NCBI GenBank assembly: GCA_963925545.1
Contig: CAWUSA010000017.1
Span: forward strand, 3,893-67,892
Length of the DNA stretch: 64,000 nucleotides
DNA from: TMED14 sp963925545
Lineage (GTDB): Bacteria; Bacteroidota; Bacteroidia; Flavobacteriales; Schleiferiaceae
Direction: 5' to 3'
Within the stretch, counting starts at the first letter, position 1. Each line of letters begins with the position of its first letter. Below, piece after piece: positions 16,924-25,529 of the stretch. The notes under the pieces were generated by a model, which did not search any database, was not told the DNA's origin, and was given only the letters and a program-made list of their open reading frames with translations. The position numbers and the translations under genes are program-made.

Positions 16924-18267
16924 TCACTTCCCGATACAGAACCGACTAAAAATACTGCCAAGCAAGTCATCTGCCATCACTTCACCCGTGATGCTACCTA
17001 TGTGGTCAAGTGCTTCTCTGAGATCAAAGGCTAGCAGCTCACCTGAAGTGCCTTGATTCAAATTGTCTTCAGCACGTTTGAGTGCCCCTAAGCTAGACTT
17101 GAGTGCTTCTGCATGTCGGGTGTTTGCAATGAGAATCTGCCCTATCTCAGGCATCTGGCTTGTCATGAGGTCTTGTAGGTGACGTTCCAGTACCTTGAGA
17201 TCCTTGAGATCCATGCCAATGCTGATATCGCTTTGGTGCTTTATGTTTTGCTTATTTGCCCATTTATCCCTTTTGGTGAGGATGGTAAGGAGTGTAGAGT
17301 CTGGGTTCAGGTCCCTCATGCGATCTCGCATGGTTTTTACCTCATCGATGCTGCTATCTATGGGGTCAACCAGAAAAAGGATGACCTGAGCCTGTTGGAT
17401 GTTGGCCCAGCTTCGCTCGACACCCATTTGTTCAATGGCATCATCGCTTGCTCGGATGCCAGCGGTGTCAATGAGGCGAAACATGTGTTGTCCAAGTCGG
17501 AACTTTACCTCAATGCTGTCCCTTGTCGTGCCGGGGATGTCTGAAACAATGGCGCGATCATCGTTTACAAGGCGATTCAGTAAGGTGCTTTTCCCGGCAT
17601 TGGGTGCACCAGCAATGATCATGGGAATGCCCTCCCGGATGGCTTGTCCCTGTTTGAATGTGCTGAGCATGTTTGCAACCACCTGCTGTATTTCCAGAAG
17701 CAAAGCAGCGAGCTTTTCTCGGTTGGCAAACTCAACATCTTCCTCGCCAAAGTCCAACTCCAATTCAATCAGCGCGGCAAAATCAATCATTTGTTGCCTC
17801 AGATCTTGCAGCTTATTGCTGATGGAGCCCTTGAGTTGCCTCATAGCTAGTTCGTGGCTGGCGTAGCTTTCAGAAGCGATGAGATCGCCCACAGCTTCTG
17901 CCTGTGTGAGGTCCAGTTTGCCATGCATGAATGCCCGCTGTGTGAACTCCCCAGGTTGAGCTAGCGTGGCACCGCTGTTAAGCAATGCGGCCAATGCTTG
18001 TTCAATGATGAAATGGGACCCATGGAATGTCCATTCAATCACATCTTCTCCCGTGAAAGAATGCGGGCCCTTGAATGATGTCATCAGGACCTGATCCAAG
18101 GGCTTGCTTGCCTGAGAAAACATACCAAGCTGAACCTCCCTGGGTCGAACTGCCTGTTTGAAATGCTTCGCAGCAATACCAAAAGCTTCAGGGCCAGATA
18201 GGCGAATGACTGCCAGGGCGCCAATGCCTTGTGGTGTGGCCAATGCAACGATCGTTGAAGCTTTCAT
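16924..18267 (-). CDS. mnmE: tRNA modification GTPase MnmE
   Basis: 447 residues. An N-terminal folate-binding domain (IVALATPQGIGALAVIRLSG, PGEFTQRAFMHGKLDLTQAEA), a G domain (GAPNAGKSTLLN, DIPGTTRD, DTAGIR, TKRD) and the C-terminal catalytic FCIGK tail are all present. With MnmG it installs the 5-carboxymethylaminomethyl group on U34 of tRNAs. Its Cys-Ile-Gly-Lys end is intact. The upstream 64 bp separate it from an SDR gene on the same strand that has different base composition. Confidence 0.97.
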   Translation of the reverse strand: MKASTIVALATPQGIGALAVIRLSGPEAFGIAAKHFKQAVRPREVQLGMFSQASKPLDQVLMTSFKGPHSFTGEDVIEWTFHGSHFIIEQALAALLNSGATLAQPGEFTQRAFMHGKLDLTQAEAVGDLIASESYASHELAMRQLKGSISNKLQDLRQQMIDFAALIELELDFGEEDVEFANREKLAALLLEIQQVVANMLSTFKQGQAIREGIPMIIAGAPNAGKSTLLNRLVNDDRAIVSDIPGTTRDSIEVKFRLGQHMFRLIDTAGIRASDDAIEQMGVERSWANIQQAQVILFLVDPIDSSIDEVKTMRDRMRDLNPDSTLLTILTKRDKWANKQNIKHQSDISIGMDLKDLKVLERHLQDLMTSQMPEIGQILIANTRHAEALKSSLGALKRAEDNLNQGTSGELLAFDLREALDHIGSITGEVMADDLLGSIFSRFCIGK

Positions 18268-18331
18268 GGCCGCAAGGTAAAACCCAAGGAAGCAAGTTTT
18301 GTTTACTTGCTAAAGGAAGTGATAAATAGGG

Positions 18332-19018
18332 CTAAATAACGCTCTGCCCTCCGTCAACATGAATAATTTGACCTGTCATCCAAGAGCTTTTGTCGCTTAG
18401 AAGGAACGCAGTCATTTCAGCAATATCACTTGTCTCACCAATTCGTTTCATGGGGTTATTTACACCGATTGCCTGTTTTTTATCTTCTGTGCTTAATAAT
18501 TTTGAAGCCAGCGGTGTATCTGTTAAGCTAGGAGCTATACAGTTAATTCTAGCCTTAGGAGCCCATTCAGACGCTATAGCCCTTGTCATTCCTTCAATCG
18601 CACCCTTGGAGGCGCTAACTGTTGCGTGAAATGGCATTCCCCGACCGACAGCAACAGTAGAGTAAAGGACACAAGAAGGGATAGTTTCTTTATTAAAATT
18701 CTTTTGAGCAGCCTGCAGTGCCTTAACGGCTCCAACGACATTTAGATTAAAATCTTGTTGAAAGACTTCAGGCTTTAGCCCTCTGAACGGCCTCAAATTG
18801 ATTGAGCCAACACTGTATACTAGTCCATTAATTTGTTCGGGCATTTTATCGCCCCAATCATCTGTTGTTATGTCAAATTCTTCCCATTCTATGGCGTGTG
18901 CATGCCCCTCGTATGGAGTTCTGCTAAATATTGTAACCCTGTGGCCCTCAGCCACTAAAAGTTCTGCGGTAGCTTTTCCAATTCCTTTGCTGCCGCCTAT
19001 GATGACAAAATGTTTCAT
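18332..19018 (-). CDS. SDR family oxidoreductase, catalytic Tyr position substituted
   Basis: 228 residues with a Rossmann fold: GGSKGIGKATAELL nucleotide motif, N-terminal strand FVIIGG, INGLVYSVGSIN (NNAG-like), VLYSTVAV active-site Ser region, and C-terminal IIHVDGG. At the YxxxK catalytic motif the sequence is V-S-A-S-K, so the usual Tyr is Val. I recall related Bacteroidota SDRs that also lack it, so this may be a family trait. Substrate unknown. Base composition is AT-richer than mnmE and dnaA on either side, and it pairs with the ctlX-like gene as a possible acquired block. Confidence 0.82.
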   Translation of the reverse strand: MKHFVIIGGSKGIGKATAELLVAEGHRVTIFSRTPYEGHAHAIEWEEFDITTDDWGDKMPEQINGLVYSVGSINLRPFRGLKPEVFQQDFNLNVVGAVKALQAAQKNFNKETIPSCVLYSTVAVGRGMPFHATVSASKGAIEGMTRAIASEWAPKARINCIAPSLTDTPLASKLLSTEDKKQAIGVNNPMKRIGETSDIAEMTAFLLSDKSSWMTGQIIHVDGGQSVI

Positions 19019-19114
19019 TGAGTAGTGGATTATTCTAAGATTATAAATGTAATTATGGAATGGTGTTCACGCCATGTAGTAGGGGCAGTACTCCTTTAGT
19101 ACGAAGTTCTATAC

Positions 19115-20062
19115 TCATGATTTAGTCTGTGTTGCCAGGTAAATCTCTGCTAACATGCAACGTGCGCTTCCTCCACCAAGAGTTTCAATAGTTGTTAGAT
19201 CACTATGCACAAGGTTGTGGTCTTGCTCCATTCGCTGAATCTGAGTTGTAGTAAGCGCTTCAAAAGAACTAGTACTCATAGCGACAAATAATTTTTGATC
19301 TGCACCTTTAACAAGTAGCATGTTTCCTGCAAACCTATGCTTTTGCACTTCTGAAATATCAATAATGTCTTTTCCGCATTCTGATATACTCTGCACTAGT
19401 AATCGACGTTCATCTATATCATCAATAGCCTCTAGGCAAATCACTGCGTAGGTATTAGTCATGCACATCATAACATTGGTATGGTAAATAGACTGTCGAC
19501 CTTCTGGAGTGTCTTGAAATGCGTTAAAGACAACCGATTTATAATTCAACTCCTGACAAACTTCTGCCAATAGAAATTCATCAGCACGTTGGCTCCGAGC
19601 CATATAAGCAGTTGAATTGTCGTGGTCAAAAACAATAGAACCAGTCCCTTCTAGATACACATCTTGCTCTTCAGCCTGTGAAAAGTCAAGTGTTGTGTTT
19701 ACCTCAAAACCAAAACCTCTTAAAACAGACTCAATATCTGATATGCGTTCTGATCTCCTGTTTTTTGCTTTCATTGGGTATAGCACTATTCTACCGTCCG
19801 AATGCATGCTAATCCAATTATTTGGGAAAATGCTATCAGGCGTATGAGGGTTTTCGCTGTCTTGGATAACATAAACTTTAACTCCTACACTCTCTAATTT
19901 CCTAACGAAATTATCAAATTCCAATTGTGCATTCCGATTATCTGATTCCCAATCACTCGCAGCATATTTTTGTTGATAGAAATTATCAACTGCTGTCTGC
20001 TTGTTCATTTCAAAACGAGCAGGTCTGATCATTAATATATGATTTGAAGCATTCTTCGTCAT
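19115..20062 (-). CDS. ctlX: CtlX-like amidinotransferase-fold hydrolase
   Basis: About 315 residues from the ATG at 20062; an in-frame ATG at 20122 would add 20 residues. Motifs of the arginine deiminase/amidinotransferase superfamily are visible: MIRPARFEMN, DSIFPNNWIS, EGTGSIVFD, a His segment YHTNVMM, and the catalytic Cys in GGGSARCML near the C-terminus. This matches the citrulline-hydrolysing CtlX group found in Bacteroidota. It is AT-rich and sits between an SDR gene and a truncated methyltransferase fragment. Substrate (citrulline versus another guanidino or ureido compound) is inferred from family only. Confidence 0.82.
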   Translation of the reverse strand: MTKNASNHILMIRPARFEMNKQTAVDNFYQQKYAASDWESDNRNAQLEFDNFVRKLESVGVKVYVIQDSENPHTPDSIFPNNWISMHSDGRIVLYPMKAKNRRSERISDIESVLRGFGFEVNTTLDFSQAEEQDVYLEGTGSIVFDHDNSTAYMARSQRADEFLLAEVCQELNYKSVVFNAFQDTPEGRQSIYHTNVMMCMTNTYAVICLEAIDDIDERRLLVQSISECGKDIIDISEVQKHRFAGNMLLVKGADQKLFVAMSTSSFEALTTTQIQRMEQDHNLVHSDLTTIETLGGGSARCMLAEIYLATQTKS

Positions 20063-20122
20063 TGCGCTATTATCAGTGGCATTGTACGGCTTATGCTGAA
20101 CAGATTTGTGGTGTATTGGCAC

Positions 20123-20296
20123 TCATTCACCAGGCAACATGGCTTTGAGTTGAGCCCTTGCCGTTTTAGGAGTTTCAAAAATCCATTGATCAGTGCCAGC
20201 CTTGGTTTCAATCATGTCTAGCGCCATATAATCATGCAAAACCCCTTGTGACAAGGGTGGTGTAGAAAAGCCGTGAAGTGTTCCTAGTTTTGCCAT
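20123..20296 (-). pseudogene. Truncated RsmI-like methyltransferase N-terminus
   Basis: 57 residues from ATG at 20296, overlapping the end of the phosphatase gene. The segment KLGTLHGFSTPPLSQG, later WIFETPKTARAQLKAMLPGE, resembles the first ~60 residues of the RsmI-like SAM methyltransferases that commonly follow the phosphatase in Bacteroidota (an L-P-x-P-L opening and a FIVE...ARRFLKK-type segment). It then stops, and the SAM-binding remainder is absent: the next sequence is the CtlX-like gene. I read it as a gene remnant cut off by replacement or deletion. It could instead be an unrelated small protein. Confidence 0.5.
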
Positions 20297-20763
20297 TGAG
20301 ACAGCCAATTGGCGGATGCTTGAGTTAGCAAATCGTAGACGACTTGAAATCCTTGATCTCCACCGTAGTAGGGGTCTGGAACCTGGCGATTTTCACCAGG
20401 AAAAGACGCCTCAAGTATGAGGCTGACCTTGGAGCGATCGGCATCACTACTAGCTAATGAGAGCACAGTATTCAGGTTGCTTGCGTCCATCACCAAAATG
20501 TGGTCAAATCGCTGAAAATCTTCTGCAGTGAACGGTCTTGATTCAAGCATGGAAATGTCTAGTCCTTGACTGGCAGCATGGGCCATGGATCGCAAGTCAG
20601 GATGGTCACCTTGGTGGTGGTCACTTGTGCCGGCGGAGTCGATGAGCCACTGTGCGGATTCTTCAGGTAAGTGGCTTTGCAGGGTCTGACGAAAAACGCC
20701 TTCCGCCACAGGTGAACGACAAATATTTCCTAAGCAGACAAAGAGAACAGCCCTTGGCCTCAT
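20284..20763 (-). CDS. Low molecular weight protein-tyrosine phosphatase
   Basis: 159 residues. The N-terminal P-loop VCLGNICRSPVAEG contains the catalytic C-x5-R-S signature, and the C-terminal DPYYGGDQGFQ contains the general-acid Asp of the family. These enzymes dephosphorylate tyrosine-phosphorylated proteins, often kinases for surface polysaccharide, or small phosphoesters. Its start overlaps the dnaA stop by four bases, so it is translationally coupled to dnaA, an arrangement I have seen in other Bacteroidota. Confidence 0.92.
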   Translation of the reverse strand: MRPRAVLFVCLGNICRSPVAEGVFRQTLQSHLPEESAQWLIDSAGTSDHHQGDHPDLRSMAHAASQGLDISMLESRPFTAEDFQRFDHILVMDASNLNTVLSLASSDADRSKVSLILEASFPGENRQVPDPYYGGDQGFQVVYDLLTQASANWLSQWQN

Positions 20764-22202
20764 GTGTTAAAGGTCAGCTTCTTTGTCAAATCTTCAACGT
20801 AGGTGCGAAAACGCTTGTCCGTTTCATTCAGGTTGCTCACTGTGCGACATGCGTGAAGCACGGTTGCGTGATCCTTGTTGCCACACTGCTTGCCAATGGA
20901 AGCCAAGCTGTGCTTAGTCATCTGCTTGGAAAAGAACATGGTCAGTTGACGTGCTTGAACAATCTCACGCTTGCGTGTTTTGCTCTTCAATAGCTCAATA
21001 GGCATGTCAAAGTAGTCACAGACAATCTTTTGAATGAAGTCAACAGAAATCTCGCGTGTTGTGTTGCGAACAAATTTGTCAATCATTTGCTTGGCAAGGT
21101 CAACAGTGATCTTCTTGCGGTTCAAGGATGACTGAGCCAACAAGGAAATCAAAGCACCCTCTAGTTCACGAATGTTGCTTGTGATACTGTAGGCAAGGTA
21201 TTCCACCACATCATCAGGCATGTCAATGCCATCGGTGTAAAGTTTTTGGCGAAGGATGGCAATGCGCGTCTCAAGGCCTGGTTGCTGTAAATCAGCAGAC
21301 AAGCCCCACTTGAAGCGTGATAACAGGCGTTGCTCCATGCCCTGCAAGTCCACAGGTGCACGGTCAGATGTCAGGATGACCTGCTTGCCCTGTTGATGCA
21401 TGTGATTGAAAATCTCAAAGAAGACATCCTGGGTTTTTTCCTTGCCACTGAACGATTGCACATCATCCATGATCAAAACATCGATCAATTGGTAAAAATG
21501 CACAAAGTCATTCTTGGTGTTGTTTCGAATGGAATCAATGAACTGTTGCGTAAAACGCTCAGCTGAAACGTACAACACCGTCTTTTCAGGGAAACGATCC
21601 TTGATTTCAATGCCTATCGAATGGGACAAGTGGGTTTTACCAAGGCCAACACCACCATAAATCAACAAGGGATTGAATGACGTGCCTCCTGGTTTTTGAG
21701 CAACAGCGTAGCCAGCTGATCGTGCTAGGCGGTTGCAGTCACCTTCAATGAGGTTTTCAAAGGTGTAGTTAGGGTTGAGTTGAGACTCAATGTGTACCTT
21801 TTTCAATCCCGGAATGATGAAGGGATTGCGAATGCCTTCTTCACCACCAATTCTGACAGGCAGGGTGACGCTAGGGTTTTCAATCGCTCCCCGATTCTGG
21901 CTAGGGATATTCATGTGTTTGGCTTCCTTGTCACCAACCGCCTGATCCATGACAATGGAGTATACCAATCGGGCATCTTTGCCAAGTTCCTTGGTGATGG
22001 ATGACTTCAGTAATTTGATGTAGTGAGCCTCTAGCCATTCATAAATGAATTTGCTAGGGACTTGTAAGGTGATGACCGAACCTTGAAGTTTGACAGCTTT
22101 GATGGGGACAAACCACGTCTTGTAAGCTTGGGTGCTGATGTTGTCCTTGATGTATCCAAGGCAGTTTCTCCAAATATGTTCCGCGGTGCGTTCCATTGGC
22201 AT
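20760..22202 (-). CDS. dnaA: Chromosomal replication initiator protein DnaA
   Basis: 480 residues. Domain I (HIWRNCLGYIKDNIS), AAA+ domain with Walker A GGVGLGKTHL and Walker B LIMDDVQSF, and a C-terminal DNA-binding domain with the DnaA signature NKDHATVLHACRTV. It binds DnaA boxes and unwinds oriC. The 232 bp upstream contain DnaA-box-like sites (see the intergenic entry), consistent with autoregulation or an origin. The downstream phosphatase gene overlaps by four bases. Confidence 0.98.
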   Translation of the reverse strand: MPMERTAEHIWRNCLGYIKDNISTQAYKTWFVPIKAVKLQGSVITLQVPSKFIYEWLEAHYIKLLKSSITKELGKDARLVYSIVMDQAVGDKEAKHMNIPSQNRGAIENPSVTLPVRIGGEEGIRNPFIIPGLKKVHIESQLNPNYTFENLIEGDCNRLARSAGYAVAQKPGGTSFNPLLIYGGVGLGKTHLSHSIGIEIKDRFPEKTVLYVSAERFTQQFIDSIRNNTKNDFVHFYQLIDVLIMDDVQSFSGKEKTQDVFFEIFNHMHQQGKQVILTSDRAPVDLQGMEQRLLSRFKWGLSADLQQPGLETRIAILRQKLYTDGIDMPDDVVEYLAYSITSNIRELEGALISLLAQSSLNRKKITVDLAKQMIDKFVRNTTREISVDFIQKIVCDYFDMPIELLKSKTRKREIVQARQLTMFFSKQMTKHSLASIGKQCGNKDHATVLHACRTVSNLNETDKRFRTYVEDLTKKLTFNT

Positions 22203-22434
22203 GTTATGTGTTAAGTTTAGGTCGCTTCAATCAACATGCTTGTTAGTCATGCAAGCCCCCGGAGGGTAGTCTCTTTCAACAGGGCTAAAGTGTGAATAAA
22301 TTCTGTTGAAAAAAAACATTTCACCTCTTGTTTGTGGAGAAATAATTACTCATGACACTAACATGTCTACACCTCTGTGTCCTATATGGATTAGTTATAA
22401 GATATTGATATACAAACCTTAACACTTTTGAAAA
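22203..22434. promoter_or_regulatory. dnaA upstream region with DnaA-box-like sites; oriC candidate
   Basis: This 232-bp divergent gap holds, on the minus strand, a 9-mer that fits TTATNCACA exactly (TTATTCACA at 22291-22299) and a one-mismatch relative of TTATCCACA (22333-22341). An AT-rich stretch follows toward the thioesterase gene (about 22310-22434). Genes to the left are mostly minus-strand and to the right mostly plus-strand, as expected when transcription follows replication outward from an origin. Two boxes are few for an oriC, so this may be only a dnaA autoregulatory site. Confidence 0.45.
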
Positions 22435-22854
22435 ATGCATGTCACAACATGGAAAACTCGTGTCAGGTATTCTGAAACCGACCGAATGGGGTATTGCTAC
22501 TACGGCAATTACGCTGTCTTCTTTGAATTGGGCCGGGTAGAGGCTCTTAGGAGCTTGGGAATCCGCTATTTGGATCTTGAAGATGCTGGGGTGATGCTGC
22601 CGGTTGCGTCCATGGATATTCGCTATCTCAAGCCTCTGACTTATGATGATGAATTGCGAATTGAGACGAGCATTATTGCTTTGCCAACAGGTAGCAGGGT
22701 GTCATTTTCCTATCAAATATTCAATGCCCTAGATGAATTGACCACTACCGGATCATCAGTATTGGTTTCTGTTGATGCCTCGTCAGGTAAGCCCTGTCCA
22801 GCACCAGCGAACCTGATTGAAGCCTTGCGACCTTATTTTGCAGATAAGGCTTGA
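22435..22854 (+). CDS. Acyl-CoA thioesterase, YbgC/FadM type
   Basis: 139 residues forming a single hotdog domain. RVRYSETDRMGYCYYGNYAVFFE carries the 4HBT signature with the active-site Asp in the D-R-M-G-Y context, and MDIRYLKPLTYDDEL is the following central-helix/strand region. Members hydrolyse short- or medium-chain acyl-CoA or 4-hydroxybenzoyl-CoA-like thioesters. The 3' end overlaps the convergent metallopeptidase gene by 22 bp. Confidence 0.88.
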   Translation: MHVTTWKTRVRYSETDRMGYCYYGNYAVFFELGRVEALRSLGIRYLDLEDAGVMLPVASMDIRYLKPLTYDDELRIETSIIALPTGSRVSFSYQIFNALDELTTTGSSVLVSVDASSGKPCPAPANLIEALRPYFADKA

Positions 22855-24521
22855 AGGCGGAAGACTTGATCATTGGCGTGCAGGCTGAGCCATTGGCCCG
22901 TTGGCAAAGTGATGCGATGGGGCAGGTGCTGCCATAGCTGCAAGCGTTGTCCTTTGCTGTCATACAAACTGCCTTGCTTGCCATACAATGCTTCAGGTAC
23001 AGCAAAGTCTTGTCCTTTGATCAGGAAGGCCCTGATGGGGCTTGATAGACTTGTCTCAGTTTCTTGCCCAGTCTGTGGCGGCAGAATTAACCATTTGGCA
23101 AAGTGAAGATGCAAAGTCGTTGCATGTTGACCATTGTAGAGGGCTGAGTCAGCTGCTAAAATCAGATTGGCAGCCTGGGGCATGCTCATGTTATTGACGT
23201 AGCCATAGAGGGACTGTGCCACCAGCCGGTCCATTTGAACAAAACCAATGTCTGCCCATCCTCGCATCAATGGGTCCACAAAGAGATCGGTGTGACTGTA
23301 CAAATTGCTGAACGATTGACTGGGGTACATTTTCCCGCTGCTGTTGACGGCCATGCGTCCAGGCCAGAAAGGGTTATGCCCATCCCAACTGTAGACGCGT
23401 TCCCAGCCAAATGGGTTAATGCGGCGCGAATTGCTTGCTGCAAAGTAATCACCAATGGCCTCTTCGATGCACTCCCTTTCTATGCCAAATGAAGTCCATG
23501 GTGCCGCACTGAAAACCATGGCATGAGCGTATTCATGGTAAATGACGTCGGCATCCTCTGCGTCATCCACGCCACCTTCGCCAAACAAAAGATGGGGAGG
23601 GTTTCCGTTGGGGTCAAAGGCTGAATTGTCAGTGCCGCCAAGGGCGTTGACATCCACAGGGATGCTGTAGTTGACCATGTTTGTGAAGCCAAGGCTGTCC
23701 AGGTGTCTGCGTTGTGTCTGAATGTGTGCCAAAGCATTGACCATTTCAAATAGGCTATCAGAACGGCTGGCAAAAAAGTCCCCATTGATACTGGTTGGCA
23801 CGGCGACTACAGGGCTGTCAAATTCTGCAATATGCGCGGCACTGGAAGCTAATGTAAACTGCCCGCCGATGAAGGTGAGCTCTAATTCGACACTGTCTCT
23901 GTAGCTATCAAGAAGGCTTTGGTTCAAATCTTGAGCATCCACAAAGGAGCCGCCGTAGACCGTGTTTGCCGTTGTCAGGGGGTCTGGGTTGAAACGGAAG
24001 CCACGACCCACCGTGTCAGTCATGTGTCTGAGCATGTTTTGTGTCCATAAGGTGTTGCCTTGTCCATCGATCCACAGACGCTGGTGCTGCAGCCCATTCG
24101 ATTGACTTCTGTGGTCTTCTATCTTGCAGGCTATCAGACCCTGTTCGCTGGGGAAAAAATGGGTAAGCTCTCGGCCGACAACTGCTGAGGTAGCTAGCCA
24201 ATGGTTAGGAATGGATGCGCGCAAGCTGATCAAGGCTTTGCCATCAGGTTTTAGCCACAGCAAGGCAGTTGCGCCTTTGACTGGCAGGTCATGAATGATG
24301 AGTTGATGCCTGATATGCATGCCGCCAGGGCTTCGCAGGCTATCAGTCCACTGCCAATGCCAACCATGGGGTAAGTCACTGTTGAGTTGAGATGTCCATT
24401 GGGCAACAGTTATTGATCCCTGAGAGCCTTCCCATTGTTGGGTCATGGACAGCAAGGGTTGACCGAGAAGTTGTGGACTCAGGTACAGCAAGGTAAAGGC
24501 AATCAATAGGGTTTTCATCAT
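22833..24521 (-). CDS. Secreted gluzincin metallopeptidase, M36/M4-like
   Basis: About 562 residues with signal peptide (MMKTLLIAFTLLYLSPQLLG). The zinc motif is HEYAH within DVIYHEYAHAMVF, and the third-ligand helix is EEAIGDYFAAS, the arrangement of fungalysin/thermolysin-like peptidases. The start at 24521 overlaps the ribD stop as ATGA, suggesting coupling. The last ~50 residues (GSLYDSKGQRLQLW, LPTGQWLSLHAN) look like a degenerate T9SS sorting tail. The substrate is unknown. Its 3' end overlaps the thioesterase gene tail to tail. Confidence 0.78.
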   Translation of the reverse strand: MMKTLLIAFTLLYLSPQLLGQPLLSMTQQWEGSQGSITVAQWTSQLNSDLPHGWHWQWTDSLRSPGGMHIRHQLIIHDLPVKGATALLWLKPDGKALISLRASIPNHWLATSAVVGRELTHFFPSEQGLIACKIEDHRSQSNGLQHQRLWIDGQGNTLWTQNMLRHMTDTVGRGFRFNPDPLTTANTVYGGSFVDAQDLNQSLLDSYRDSVELELTFIGGQFTLASSAAHIAEFDSPVVAVPTSINGDFFASRSDSLFEMVNALAHIQTQRRHLDSLGFTNMVNYSIPVDVNALGGTDNSAFDPNGNPPHLLFGEGGVDDAEDADVIYHEYAHAMVFSAAPWTSFGIERECIEEAIGDYFAASNSRRINPFGWERVYSWDGHNPFWPGRMAVNSSGKMYPSQSFSNLYSHTDLFVDPLMRGWADIGFVQMDRLVAQSLYGYVNNMSMPQAANLILAADSALYNGQHATTLHLHFAKWLILPPQTGQETETSLSSPIRAFLIKGQDFAVPEALYGKQGSLYDSKGQRLQLWQHLPHRITLPTGQWLSLHANDQVFRLQALSAK

Positions 24522-25501
24522 GGGCGGTGTAGGTGGCACAGGTCGGAGCCAGTGGATAAGGTGTCATGCAATGTTGCGGTGCGTGGCAGTAAGGGGGCAG
24601 GTACGCCTGCATGCAAAAGCTTGGGGCCAACGCACTGCCTGACTTCATCCCAGAGCCCGTGGTCTAAAAAGGTTTGCAAGGTCTGACGCCCACCTTCAAC
24701 CAAAATGCTTCGCAGGTTGCTTTGTCTCAAATGCTCCTTGAGAGTCTCTACATCATTGGCTTTTTCGCTTGTGGCCCAATGCATCCAAGTAGCAGGCACC
24801 TCGATCTCACCGGGACGGTTTGACCAAATGATAACTTGTGGTTGCCGGCCTTCAACGGCCCTAACAGTCAATTGTGGTCTGTCGCTCAACAAGGTGTTGG
24901 CGCCAATCAAAAGACCTGCCTCCTGACTTCTCCAATGATGGACCAAGCTTTGGGTCCATGCATCCGTGATTCGCTCTGCTGACTCATGTGGTGATCGATT
25001 GCGATCAATGAAGCCATCCTGGCTTTCAGCCCATTTGAGAACGATATAGGGTCGTTGTTTGGTGATGCTGGTGATGAACCGTCGATGAGCGTGCTGACAG
25101 GCATCCTCCAGGAGGCCGACATCAGTGGCAATGCCTGCGTTTTTTAAGCGTTGGATGCCTTGACCTGCAACCAAGGGATTGGGGTCTTTCATCCCGACAA
25201 AGACCTTTGAAATGCCAGCGTGAATCAAGGCATCTGCACAGGGTGGGGTTTTGCCATGATGACTGCAAGGCTCAAGTGTCACCGCGATCTGGCTTGAAGA
25301 AATCAAGTGCTGATCTTCAGCCGTGATAGATTGCAATGCCATGATTTCTGCATGCGCATGACCTGGTGACTGTGTCCATCCTTCGCCAATGACTCGATCT
25401 TGATGCCAAATAACAGCACCCACAGCTGGGTTAGGATGACAATGAGGCCAAGCCTTTGCCCCAATAGATAAAGCGCGTTGCATGGCATCGGGAGGATTCA
25501 T
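24518..25501 (-). CDS. ribD: Bifunctional riboflavin biosynthesis protein RibD
   Basis: 327 residues. The N-terminal deaminase domain has the zinc motif HAEIMAL plus EPCSHHGKTPPC, and the C-terminal reductase domain has LKWAESQDGFID, GANTLLSDRPQLTVR and ILVEGGRQT. It performs the deamination and ribityl reduction steps of riboflavin synthesis. It diverges from prmC with 28 bp between starts and overlaps the metallopeptidase start by four bases. The C-terminus is slightly short for the family. Confidence 0.95.
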   Translation of the reverse strand: MNPPDAMQRALSIGAKAWPHCHPNPAVGAVIWHQDRVIGEGWTQSPGHAHAEIMALQSITAEDQHLISSSQIAVTLEPCSHHGKTPPCADALIHAGISKVFVGMKDPNPLVAGQGIQRLKNAGIATDVGLLEDACQHAHRRFITSITKQRPYIVLKWAESQDGFIDRNRSPHESAERITDAWTQSLVHHWRSQEAGLLIGANTLLSDRPQLTVRAVEGRQPQVIIWSNRPGEIEVPATWMHWATSEKANDVETLKEHLRQSNLRSILVEGGRQTLQTFLDHGLWDEVRQCVGPKLLHAGVPAPLLPRTATLHDTLSTGSDLCHLHRP

Positions 25502-25529
25502 GGGAGCAATGTACGGCTACCTTTGCGGC

